A stretch of DNA of 64,000 nucleotides from Lacibacter sediminis (GTDB lineage: Bacteria > Bacteroidota > Bacteroidia > Chitinophagales > Chitinophagaceae), in the NCBI RefSeq assembly GCF_014168535.1, contig NZ_CP060007.1, positions 930,001 to 994,000 of the forward strand, in the 5' to 3' direction. A program made the translations under genes and the position numbers. A model generated the notes under the pieces. That model was not told the DNA's origin. It was given only the letters and a program-made list of their open reading frames with translations, and searched no databases. The number at the start of each line of letters is the position of its first letter. The stretch's first letter is position 1. Shown here in pieces: positions 26,555 through 34,772 of this stretch.

Positions 26555-27544
26555 ATGTTTTCGTTTGAGTATACACATTCCAGTTATAAAGATATGATCA
26601 GCGATCTTGCAGCAAAGCTGCAGGTGAAACTGAAAGATAACTGGTTGTTCTTCCCTGAAGAAATTGCCAGCGGTTATTACCGTGTACTTCAACTCTCGAA
26701 TGGGCTCGATGTAAATGTCATTAATTGCCGTATCAATAAAGATTGGCTCGTCAGTCGTAAAAGCGATACGAAAGAGTATTATACACTTCGTTTTGATGAA
26801 CTTATCGTAGAAAAAGAAATCCGTATTGGCATTGACAATGATGTGGTAGACAGAAAAAAAGAAACTGTTGCTGTTGCCTATCTCACCAGTTCTCTTTTCG
26901 ATTGGTATTACCACGGTACCAAGGGTACTATATTCAAAGGAGTAAATATTCTTATACCCAGAGATTGGTTAGGTAAATTAATGGGCATTGAAACATTTGA
27001 TGATATACTGCCTGCATACATCGCCTTGAGAAGCCGCAGCTTTACAATGGAACCATTGGATGCAGTGTATTTTCAATTGATGAATGAAATAATGGAAGAG
27101 GATCCTGATACTCCTTTTCCCCGGTTATATATTGAGAACAGAGTGCAGTTGTTGATGGAGCGTTTCTTTACACGCATCCATTCAAGAGTATCACTGGCAG
27201 ATGTACAGAGTAATATTAAACCGGATGATATTTATACCGTCTTGAAAATTGAAAAAATATTAGTCGAAAATTTTTCTAATAAACCAAAATCCATTGAAGA
27301 GCTCTCACGTAAGGCAACGATGAGTTCTACAAAATTGAAGAAGATCTTTAAATCGGTATTTGGTATGCCCATTTATGAGTATTACCAACAGAAGAGAATG
27401 CTAAAGGCAGGCGAATTATTATCGACAGGAAAATATTCAGTAAAGCAGGTGGCTGTAACAATTGGCTATACGAACGTGAGTAATTTTGTAACTGCATTCA
27501 AGAAGTATATGAAGGAAGAACCTTCAAACTTTATAGAAGCGTGA
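26555..27544 (+). CDS. AraC-family transcriptional regulator (first of tandem pair)
   Basis: A 329-residue protein with a C-terminal AraC DNA-binding domain of two helix-turn-helix motifs (about 230-325: 'SIEELSRKATMSSTKLKKIFKSVFG', then 'YSVKQVAVTIGYTNVSNFVTAFKKY'). The N-terminal 220 residues do not match a ligand-binding domain I recognise by eye. They are shared with the next gene, so the two are paralogs from a tandem duplication. The ligand and targets are unknown. Its stop overlaps the upstream part of the next frame. Confidence 0.88.
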   Translation: MFSFEYTHSSYKDMISDLAAKLQVKLKDNWLFFPEEIASGYYRVLQLSNGLDVNVINCRINKDWLVSRKSDTKEYYTLRFDELIVEKEIRIGIDNDVVDRKKETVAVAYLTSSLFDWYYHGTKGTIFKGVNILIPRDWLGKLMGIETFDDILPAYIALRSRSFTMEPLDAVYFQLMNEIMEEDPDTPFPRLYIENRVQLLMERFFTRIHSRVSLADVQSNIKPDDIYTVLKIEKILVENFSNKPKSIEELSRKATMSSTKLKKIFKSVFGMPIYEYYQQKRMLKAGELLSTGKYSVKQVAVTIGYTNVSNFVTAFKKYMKEEPSNFIEA

Positions 27545-27572
27545 GTTGATAAACATAGTAAAACCAGGTGCC

Positions 27573-28559
27573 ATGATAGTTGTGCACTTAAAACATACGA
27601 ACTACAAAGAAGTACTTGCAAGTATTTCAGAACAACTGCACTTGCAGTTGACAGGTGATATTCTGCAACTGACTCCTGATATTGGCGATGGCTATTTTAA
27701 AGTAGTTGAATTGCCAAATGGTTTGCAGGCAATGCTCTCCGATTTACATTATCATGTTGATGTAACATTCAAACGTGAAAAAAGTGACGAATACTTCTGT
27801 ATTCTTCATTTTAATGATGCTGAGTTAAGTGACTCTCTTCATTTTTTACACAACGGCAAACAGATGTTTGACAAAAGTGCAAGAAGGGCAGGGGTAACGC
27901 TCAGCTCGAGTGCAAACGATATGAGTTTTACCGTAAAAGGAAATACCAAAGCGAAAAGTATTAATATTCTTTTGCCGGGCCGTTGGATAAACGATAACCT
28001 TAATCGTTATAACGAGTTGCAGGTACTGTCTCGTTATAACGCAATGCGTAACACACTTGTGCATCCAGAACCATTTGATGCGCAAAACAGGGTGTTGTTC
28101 GATGAAGTATTTCAAACAGATGAAGCGAATCCTTTGCAGAGCATGATCGTGAAGAACCGAATTATGTTATTGCTTGAACATTTTCTTTCTAAGATCTACC
28201 GTAAGATGCAGGAAGAGCCAACGCAGCCGCCACGCAAGATCAAAGCATCTGACATGGGTAAGTTGATGGAAATAGAATCATTACTGGTTCGTGATTTTGG
28301 GCAACCACCACCAACCATTGCTTTGCTGGCTGAAAAAAGCGGAATGAGCGTGTCGAAATTAAAATCTGCTTTTAAGCGGGTGTATGGCACAGGCATATAT
28401 GAGTACTACCAGAAGAACCGGATGCAGAAAGCAAGATCAATGCTGCTCACCGGCCAATACAACGTAAAAGAAGTTGGAACACAATTAGGCTACAGTAACC
28501 TCAGCAACTTCTCTCTTGCTTTCAAAAAAGAATTCAATGTCCTGCCGAGCCAGGTATAG
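27573..28559 (+). CDS. AraC-family transcriptional regulator (second of tandem pair)
   Basis: A 328-residue paralog of the preceding gene with the same layout: a divergent N-terminal region and a C-terminal AraC domain ('TIALLAEKSGMSVSKLKSAFKRVYG' and 'YNVKEVGTQLGYSNLSNFSLAFKKEF'). Shared signature blocks include 'YEYYQKNRMQKARSMLLTGQYNVK' cognates in both. The ATG at 27573 is preferred to a TTG at 27546. It is 28 bp after the previous stop, so the pair is co-transcribed and may form a heterodimer or two levels of control. Confidence 0.87.
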   Translation: MIVVHLKHTNYKEVLASISEQLHLQLTGDILQLTPDIGDGYFKVVELPNGLQAMLSDLHYHVDVTFKREKSDEYFCILHFNDAELSDSLHFLHNGKQMFDKSARRAGVTLSSSANDMSFTVKGNTKAKSINILLPGRWINDNLNRYNELQVLSRYNAMRNTLVHPEPFDAQNRVLFDEVFQTDEANPLQSMIVKNRIMLLLEHFLSKIYRKMQEEPTQPPRKIKASDMGKLMEIESLLVRDFGQPPPTIALLAEKSGMSVSKLKSAFKRVYGTGIYEYYQKNRMQKARSMLLTGQYNVKEVGTQLGYSNLSNFSLAFKKEFNVLPSQV

Positions 28560-28815
28560 AAATATTTATTTTCTATATATTTTAATTTCCCCTAACTTTA
28601 AGAAACTGATCTCATTAGCACTTCTAACTCCTTGAAGCAACATCGCTCCGTTTTTAATTCATGCATCCTTTGAGCCTCCCATCTCACACATTGTAATTCA
28701 CATGCTACCTCTTACTGGTATTTCTGCGTGCGCTTAACAGTTCCCTGTTTAGCAGCAAGTCTGTCGTTGCATCCTAGTGAAAACGTATGTTTATCCAACG
28801 CCCCCACAAAAAAGA
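28560..28815 (+). other. Non-coding stretch, possible structured RNA
   Basis: No plausible coding frame. It contains a TAACTTTA motif close to TAnnTTTG (28593-28600), a near-perfect hairpin GCTTAACAG-TTCC-CTGTTTAGC with one mismatch (28732-28753), and runs into the strong terminator at 28816. This could be a small RNA or just the 3' region of the AraC operon. Confidence 0.35.
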
Positions 28816-28837
28816 GGCTCTTAATTAAGAGCCTCGA
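28816..28837. terminator. Strong bidirectional terminator
   Basis: A perfect 22-bp palindrome with arms GAGGCTCTTAA/TTAAGAGCCTC, flanked by A5 on the left and GAT7 on the right. It separates the AraC region from the convergent outer-membrane protein gene. Confidence 0.9.
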
Positions 28838-28862
28838 TTTTTTTGTATCGGTTATTATGATG

Positions 28863-29651
28863 TTATCTCAAATCAAACAACAAACCAAGCTTTACCTGTA
28901 GTTGTTGCAACGGACTGTTATACAACTGTGCCACCGTATGGTTGTGAATATGATTTGTATTGATGTTTACAAACTGCATGGTGAGTGGTTTGGTTTCATC
29001 GTTTGTTGGTTGTGTAGCAACCGGTTGTTCCAATTGTTTCACATTTACATAGTCAACACGATTACCATGAATACGGCTTACAGAAAGATTGATGGATGTT
29101 CCGTTAAATGGATTGCATGCTGCTTTTGACCGAAGCTTCATCAACAAACCTGCGCCATAGCCCCATGTCATTGAACCTTTGCGGAAAGTGACTTCATTTT
29201 CCAATGGCTTACAATCGTCACGATCATTTTCATCATATACATTAATACGAACTCTTGTACCTAATGATTGATAACCACCCAACATCTGCACATAAGGAGT
29301 AATTGCTTTGTTCTTTACTACTTCATAACGAAGATTGAGATGATTGAAGTTGGCGAAGTTGATATAGTTCACCGGGTATTCAGCAGCAGTACTCATATCT
29401 TCATTCTGAAAACTTTGAGTTAATTTCTTTTTACCGAATCGGCCTGTTCCTGTTTCGAACGATACTACAAACTGCTTACCTGCAAATGGTAAACGATAGC
29501 CAGCCTGGAAGTTGTAACCATGTGCTGCATTAATGTTTCCGGCCATATCACCAAGCGGCGATTGATTACTGTAACCAAAGCCAAATTCAAATTGAGCAAA
29601 GGAGGTGAGGTACAGGCAAACGCCTGCAATGATGAGTAAAGTTTTTTTCAT
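28863..29651 (-). CDS. Outer-membrane beta-barrel protein
   Basis: A 262-residue exported protein with a signal peptide ('MKKTLLIIAGVCLYLTSFAQ'), alternating hydrophobic strands and glycine-rich turns as in small porin-like barrels ('FEFGFGYSNQSPLG' and 'GYNFQAGYRLPFAGK'). It ends in 'LKLGLLFDLR', with an aromatic near the end. No specific family is recognised. The start at 29651 is preferred to the longer frame from 29696 because of the signal peptide. Function unknown. Confidence 0.75.
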   Translation of the reverse strand: MKKTLLIIAGVCLYLTSFAQFEFGFGYSNQSPLGDMAGNINAAHGYNFQAGYRLPFAGKQFVVSFETGTGRFGKKKLTQSFQNEDMSTAAEYPVNYINFANFNHLNLRYEVVKNKAITPYVQMLGGYQSLGTRVRINVYDENDRDDCKPLENEVTFRKGSMTWGYGAGLLMKLRSKAACNPFNGTSINLSVSRIHGNRVDYVNVKQLEQPVATQPTNDETKPLTMQFVNINTNHIHNHTVAQLYNSPLQQLQVKLGLLFDLR

Positions 29652-29688
29652 GTGTTTATTTTTTGCTTTTATTTTTTTGCCACATAGT

Positions 29689-29760
29689 ATGCCCATATCA
29701 TCGTGGGTTAGTATGATTAACTCATGGGCATTTCATATAAAGAGCTTTTGATGCTCTTTA
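29689..29760. repeat. Two stem-loops between kdsA and the barrel gene
   Basis: ATGCCCAT (29689-29696) pairs with ATGGGCAT (29724-29731), and TAAAGAGC (29738-29745) pairs with GCTCTTTA (29753-29760). The second may terminate kdsA on the minus strand. The first overlaps the leader of the barrel gene. Confidence 0.5.
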
Positions 29761-29803
29761 AAGTTCGTGAAACTTATTGTTAAATAAAAGCTGAAAATAA
29801 TGA

Positions 29804-30622
29804 TCAGATCGCTTTTCTGAGCATCACCAATTGCTCCAGCAAACCTTTCAGTTTATCGAGTTGCAACATATTTGCACCGTCGCTTTTTGCAACAGCAGGG
29901 TTAGGATGTGTTTCAATAAATAATCCATCAACGCCTGTTGCAATAGCTGCTTTGGCAATTGTTCCGATCAATTGCGGATTACCGCCGGTAACACCGGTTG
30001 TTTGATTAGGTTGCTGCAATGAGTGTGTACAATCCATGATCACAGGAACATTCAATTCTTTCATCCAGGTAATGTTGCGGTAGTCAACAACAAGATCTGT
30101 ATAACCAAACGTGTTTCCTCTTTCAGTGAGCATAATATTGTTATTGCCGGCTTTGCGGATCTTCTCAACCGCAAACTTCATAGATGGTCCGCTAAGGAAC
30201 TGACCCTTTTTTACGTTCACAATTTTTCCTGTTTCGGCTGCCGCTTCCAACAGATCGGTTTGGCGACAGAGAAAAGCAGGTATCTGTAAAATATCAATAT
30301 AGGGCGAAGCCATACCTGCTTCTTCGTGTGCATGAATATCGGAGGTGGCAGGCAGGTTGTAGGCCTTTCTTACTTTATCAATTAAACTCAAACCTGTGTC
30401 ATCACCCAAGCCTGTAAAGGATGAAGCACTGGTACGGTTTGCTTTTCTGTATGATGCTTTAAATACATAAGGAATGCCTAAGTCCTTACAAATAGTTGAC
30501 ACTTTATCGGCCACTTCCATCACCAGTTCTTCACTTTCAACTACGCATGGTCCGGCAATGAGGAAAAAGTTTTTTTCGTCGTACGATTGATTGGTAAACA
30601 GGTCTTTCAGAAATTGTTCCAT
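29804..30622 (-). CDS. kdsA: 2-dehydro-3-deoxyphosphooctonate aldolase (KDO-8-P synthase)
   Basis: Condenses arabinose-5-phosphate with phosphoenolpyruvate to make KDO-8-P for LPS. The 272 residues fit. Diagnostic segments are 'LIAGPCVVESEEL', 'FKASYRKANRTS', 'KKGQFLSGP', 'LTERGNTFGYTDLVVD', 'MDCTHSLQQPNQTTGVTGG' and 'LFIETHPNPAVAKSDGANM'. The Cys in 'GPC' is conserved in metal-dependent members. The start at 30622 is preferred to 30658 because the extension is not family-like. It is monocistronic. Confidence 0.96.
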   Translation of the reverse strand: MEQFLKDLFTNQSYDEKNFFLIAGPCVVESEELVMEVADKVSTICKDLGIPYVFKASYRKANRTSASSFTGLGDDTGLSLIDKVRKAYNLPATSDIHAHEEAGMASPYIDILQIPAFLCRQTDLLEAAAETGKIVNVKKGQFLSGPSMKFAVEKIRKAGNNNIMLTERGNTFGYTDLVVDYRNITWMKELNVPVIMDCTHSLQQPNQTTGVTGGNPQLIGTIAKAAIATGVDGLFIETHPNPAVAKSDGANMLQLDKLKGLLEQLVMLRKAI

Positions 30623-30722
30623 GCGGCAAAGATAAAGGCAAAGCCATATTACTTGCAATCACATGAATTTGATGCGCTGTGAAAGCCATTTTCAATCTAA
30701 TGACATCAGAAAAATGGTGAAA

Positions 30723-30998
30723 CTAATGATCAATTTTTATCAGCAGCTTATCCGGGGCTTGATTGCCCAAATAAAAAATCTGCAAACCATTCGCCCAGCT
30801 ATAGGCATATCCATCAGCCGAAACATCGGGAATAAGCGGCACTTGTATCCACGCAGATGAATCAGCTTTTTGAATAAATACTTTCAATGTTTCTGATGAT
30901 ATATGCTCATTGAGTTCATTGATGACTGTACTATAGCCACCCCAATCTTCCATCCAGTTGATATCCTTTAAAATAGTTTCTTTCATCTTTCGAATCAA
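30723..30998 (-). CDS. Stand-alone copy of the C-terminal domain of the PKD lipoprotein at 32.0-32.7 kb
   Basis: A 91-residue protein with no signal peptide and no PKD domain. It aligns over its length with the last ~85 residues of the lipoprotein at 32013-32675: 'TLKVFIQKADSSAWIQVPLI' against 'SFRVFIKRDNSNTWEEAIPV', then 'GYAYSWANGLQIFYLG' against 'GYGYWVENDGHLIVYG'. It is either a decayed remnant of a duplicated lipoprotein or a free cytoplasmic single-domain protein. The 100 bp upstream hold a strong hairpin and no PKD-coding sequence. The start could be 30986. Confidence 0.6.
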   Translation of the reverse strand: MIRKMKETILKDINWMEDWGGYSTVINELNEHISSETLKVFIQKADSSAWIQVPLIPDVSADGYAYSWANGLQIFYLGNQAPDKLLIKIDH

Positions 30999-31042
30999 AT
31001 AATCGATTTCTATTAGGTGTCAACAATTTGATATCTCTCCAC

Positions 31043-31085
31043 AATGCTGTGCATATTCATTTCAATGATGAATATGCACAGCATT
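31043..31085 (-). terminator. Long perfect hairpin after the DUF5602-like lipoprotein gene
   Basis: A perfect 18-bp stem (31043-31060 with 31068-31085) and a 7-nt loop, 12 bp after the stop of the gene at 31098. No U-tract follows on the minus strand, so it may be an RNA-stabilising end and not a classic terminator. Confidence 0.65.
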
Positions 31086-31097
31086 AATCATTTAGTT

Positions 31098-31934
31098 TCA
31101 ATTTGCGTTTCGCCATACAAAATGGCTAAGTGATACAAAATGATGGCCTGAAATCTCATCTTTGTTTACATTATATTTTGTTGGATAGTTACCCGCTTTT
31201 TCAAATTTTAAAGGTTGTGCGTAATCTTTTGAAACTGACTGACCGCTTTGCATATAACCCAGCGTAATCATTGGTTCTATAAAATTGAAACGACCATTAT
31301 AAGACCCAAGGATCATTACATGTGTAAAAGGGAGGAATGAGGTTGGTGGCATTGGCAGCCAATGTTTGCCCATAGCAGGCACGGCGGCAGTTGCGCCCGG
31401 AGGCGCAACATAATTAGCAGGCATATATCCTGCTGGTGGATAGTTGTTAAAATACACATCGGTTGCCGGCGACCATGCCGGTATAGCCATTCGTTCAGTC
31501 TCCGTCATCATGTAAAAATGAAAATCGAAATGTTGAGCGCCAAAAAAAGCATCCGGATGACCATGGGGATTCCAGTTCAAGGTCAAATGATCAAAGGGGG
31601 TTACATCTTTTACCTTTTGATGAAACGGAATATTCCAATGTGGCGATACTCCCACTTCTTCCTCATCGGGCAAATTTTCTAAAGCGCCGGGTGTAAACTC
31701 CAGGCCAAGTTCCAAGGGCTGATCATCATGAGTGATTTTGATCCAGCTTCTTACTTTACCATTACCCACCTGCACTTCGGGACCTTTAAAAATATTTACG
31801 TGTTCTTCCTGTGTGTTGGCTGCAACGGCCGATGTTTCAATGCTGAGGGATTCGTTTGAAAGACTGTTTTCCTTTGTGCAGGAAGCCAGGAAAACAAAAA
31901 ATGCAAATGCTGTGATTGTTTGAATTGTTTTCAT
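31098..31934 (-). CDS. Histidine-rich lipoprotein, DUF5602/TTHB210-like
   Basis: A 278-residue predicted lipoprotein with lipobox 'FLASC' near residue 19. It has a distinctive His-rich core: 'SPHWNIPFHQKV', 'WNPHGHPDAFFGAQHFDFHFYMM' and 'GHHFVSLSHFVWR'. This pattern recalls the DUF5602 (TTHB210-like) family, a cupredoxin-like or metal-binding beta fold of unknown role. A metal-binding role is inferred from the His spacing only. The start at 31934 is chosen for the signal peptide. It lies inside the PKD lipoprotein island. Confidence 0.7.
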   Translation of the reverse strand: MKTIQTITAFAFFVFLASCTKENSLSNESLSIETSAVAANTQEEHVNIFKGPEVQVGNGKVRSWIKITHDDQPLELGLEFTPGALENLPDEEEVGVSPHWNIPFHQKVKDVTPFDHLTLNWNPHGHPDAFFGAQHFDFHFYMMTETERMAIPAWSPATDVYFNNYPPAGYMPANYVAPPGATAAVPAMGKHWLPMPPTSFLPFTHVMILGSYNGRFNFIEPMITLGYMQSGQSVSKDYAQPLKFEKAGNYPTKYNVNKDEISGHHFVSLSHFVWRNAN

Positions 31935-32012
31935 TTGTTTGAGTTTTTTAATGTTTAAAAGACAAGTATCAATTGGAAGATTTTTCAAAATTTTTTTGTT
32001 TTCATATTCTGA

Positions 32013-32675
32013 TTAATAAACGATTTTTATATCCGGGGTGTCATTGCCAAGCTCGTCGCCATAAACTATCAAATGCCCATCATTTTCCACCCAATATCCA
32101 TAACCAACTTGCGATACTGGAATTGCTTCTTCCCAAGTATTGGAATTATCTCTTTTAATAAAGACCCTGAATGAGGCACCTGAAGGCAGATGACTATACA
32201 AATTGGGAATGTCTATCCAACAACCCCACCAACATTGCCAAACCTGGTCATTGAAAATTATTTCATTCGTATATAGTTTGTTAACGGTGATAATTGTAGT
32301 GTCTTTATCAAAAAGTCCCAGGGAATCCGTCACAGTTAATTCAAAATGATAAAGCCCTTCTGCAAGATTTGTTGCCTGTGTCTGTGATGAATTGGCATTC
32401 ACTATATTGAATGATGGCGGACCCGAAATTTTTGCCCATTGCCATGAAGCAATTCTTCCATCTGGATCGCTCGATGCAGAACCATTCAATAAAATGCTGT
32501 TGACAGGCAAGTTGGTTGTTTGATCAGGTCCTGCAACTGCGATAGGTGGTTTGTTTGGATTCTGTATAGTGGTGTTTGTTTGACAACCGTTACATGAATT
32601 CTCTTTTTTGCACGAATAAAAAGTTAACCCTGCAATTAGAAAAGTCAACGTTACTGTTTGAAATAAATGTTTCAT
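32013..32675 (-). CDS. PKD-domain lipoprotein, short form
   Basis: A 220-residue lipoprotein with lipobox Cys22 ('LTFYSC') followed by a Cys-rich tract (SCNGC), one PKD domain (about 43-132) and a C-terminal Trp-rich domain ('FNDQVWQCWWGCWIDIP' onward). The N-terminal 24 residues are nearly the same as in the 618-residue lipoprotein at 32858-34714, and the upstream DNA of the two genes is also similar (see findings). The C-terminal domain has a free-standing relative at 30.7 kb. Likely surface-exposed, ligand unknown. Confidence 0.8.
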   Translation of the reverse strand: MKHLFQTVTLTFLIAGLTFYSCKKENSCNGCQTNTTIQNPNKPPIAVAGPDQTTNLPVNSILLNGSASSDPDGRIASWQWAKISGPPSFNIVNANSSQTQATNLAEGLYHFELTVTDSLGLFDKDTTIITVNKLYTNEIIFNDQVWQCWWGCWIDIPNLYSHLPSGASFRVFIKRDNSNTWEEAIPVSQVGYGYWVENDGHLIVYGDELGNDTPDIKIVY

Positions 32676-32857
32676 ATTTCCGTGTTTAAATAGCTATTGT
32701 GAAAAAGGTTAGCGTGGGGTATCAATTATCTTCTTATTCTACTTTTGAAAGCAGCACCAGCACCGGAGTAATCATTGCTATTGATTTAATTGAGTGTTTC
32801 ATATCTCAGTTGTTTGAAGTAAAAAATATTATTATGGTTTATTTCATCCGAAAGATA

Positions 32858-34714
32858 TCATTGTACAAAAACCGAATTAGCTACGGTAAGCCCTGGAATA
32901 CTATATTCTATCCCATTTTTCCAGAGAGGGGCAGTTCCGTTGAAATACAAATTGTTGTTTTTATTTCCAACGGCATATACATGATTACCCGAAACGAATA
33001 CTGAATTGGCAATATCGTTTTCATGACCAATATGTTGAGCCACGCCATTTTTCCAGATTGTCGCATCATCATTACTTCCACTCCAGTAACGCTGCCCGGC
33101 TACATATACATCACTACCGGATACGAATACGGAACTGGCTAGTCCATCAATATTTTGAGTTTGGCCATTTTTCCAGAGTGTTGCGCCACAGCTGCCGCCA
33201 ACTGCACTGCACATTGTCATTGTTACATAAACATCATTTCCGGATACAAATACAGACGGATCCGTATCGGAGTAAATACCAATAACCTGTGCCACACCAT
33301 TTTTCCAAAGGGCAACGCCATTATACCACCCAGCTACATACACATCGGTGCCAGATACAAATACAGAAGTAGCAGTACCCCCCTCGCTAAGGTTTTGTTC
33401 TACGCCATTTTTCCAGATTTTGGCTACACTGTTGCCATTTGCATTTACTTCCCACCCTGCTACGTATACATCGGTACCTGATACAAATACAGATTTAGCT
33501 TCGGCATTATATTGCCCGTTGCTAAGATTTTGCGGCACACCGTTTTTCCAAAGTTTTGCTACACTCTTGCCGCTTGCATTTTGTTCAAGTCCTGCGACAT
33601 ATATGTCAGTGCCTGACACGAACACACAATTGGCACCTGCATGATATTGTCCATCACTAAGGTCTTGTAGTACGTTTTCTCTCCAAATTCTGGCTATCAT
33701 TTTGCCACTTGCATTCATGCCCCATCCTGCTATATATACTCCGCTACCATTGAATGTTGGAGAGAGTACCGTTACAACTAGGGTATCGCTATCAAACAAT
33801 CCTCCGGCATCCGTTACTTTCAGCTCAAACCAATAAACACCTGAGGTAAGCGAACTTGCTTTTGTAATTGCATTCCAAGCGTTCGTGATCGTTGAAGAAG
33901 CAGGTCCCAGGATTTTTGTCCATTGGTAATTTGTGATATTTTTATTCGGGTCGGCTGAACCGCTGCCATTAAGCATGACGCTATTAGCGGGGATAGCAAT
34001 TGTAGTATCTGTACCAGCATTAGCCACAGGCGGTTGATTGACATTGGGGTCATCAACTCTTACCTTTAGAGTATCCCTCGCAAACAATCCTACGGCATCA
34101 GTTACCTTCAGTTCAAACAGGTAAATACCTGAAGTAAGCGAACTTGCTGTTGTAATTACACCAGAGGCATTCGTGATTGTTGAAGAAACAGGCCCCGAGA
34201 TTTTTGTCCATTGGTAGCTTGTGATATTGTTGTCCGGGTCAGCAGAACCGCTGCCATCTAACAACGCAGTATTCGCAGGCAATGTGACAGTAGTATCCTT
34301 ACCTGCATTTGCAACCGGTGGTTGGTTCATTTGCGGATCATCTACCATTACCTGTATGGTATCTTTTGCCTGCAAATCTCCATCATCAGTAACCGTTAGT
34401 TCAAACAGGTATACGCCTGCCGTAAGGTTTTTTGCAGTTGCTTTTGTAGCCATAGAATTGGTAATGATGAAAGAAACAGGGCCGTTAATTTTTTTCCATT
34501 GCCAAACAGTTATTTTGCCATCAGGATCATTTGAGGAAGAGCCATCAAGCAAAACACTATCTTTTGGTAAAGTCATGCCTTGGTCAGGTCCGGCAACAGC
34601 GATGGGAGATTTGTTGGTTTTACAACTTTCACATGATCTATTTTTTTTACATGAGTAAAAAGCTAAATTGGCAATTAGAAAAATCAACATCACTGTTTGA
34701 AATAAATGTTTCAT
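32858..34714 (-). CDS. PKD x3 plus seven-repeat beta-propeller lipoprotein
   Basis: A 618-residue lipoprotein with lipobox Cys22 and a following 'SCESC' tract. Three PKD domains (about 36-125, 131-221 and 227-317) are followed by seven repeats of about 42 residues (325-618). The repeat core is 'SVFVSGTDVYVAGW...ALWKNGVAQ'. The array opens on 'GVYIAGWG' and closes on 'SVFVQ', which suggests a seven-bladed propeller closed by pairing of its two ends. PKD 2 and 3 are near-duplicates in DNA as well. It is predicted to be a surface-anchored binding protein. Target unknown. Confidence 0.85.
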   Translation of the reverse strand: MKHLFQTVMLIFLIANLAFYSCKKNRSCESCKTNKSPIAVAGPDQGMTLPKDSVLLDGSSSNDPDGKITVWQWKKINGPVSFIITNSMATKATAKNLTAGVYLFELTVTDDGDLQAKDTIQVMVDDPQMNQPPVANAGKDTTVTLPANTALLDGSGSADPDNNITSYQWTKISGPVSSTITNASGVITTASSLTSGIYLFELKVTDAVGLFARDTLKVRVDDPNVNQPPVANAGTDTTIAIPANSVMLNGSGSADPNKNITNYQWTKILGPASSTITNAWNAITKASSLTSGVYWFELKVTDAGGLFDSDTLVVTVLSPTFNGSGVYIAGWGMNASGKMIARIWRENVLQDLSDGQYHAGANCVFVSGTDIYVAGLEQNASGKSVAKLWKNGVPQNLSNGQYNAEAKSVFVSGTDVYVAGWEVNANGNSVAKIWKNGVEQNLSEGGTATSVFVSGTDVYVAGWYNGVALWKNGVAQVIGIYSDTDPSVFVSGNDVYVTMTMCSAVGGSCGATLWKNGQTQNIDGLASSVFVSGSDVYVAGQRYWSGSNDDATIWKNGVAQHIGHENDIANSVFVSGNHVYAVGNKNNNLYFNGTAPLWKNGIEYSIPGLTVANSVFVQ

Positions 34715-34772
34715 ACTTCTGTGTTTAAGTATCTATTGTGAAAAGGATTAATGTGCAGTATCAATCATTTTC

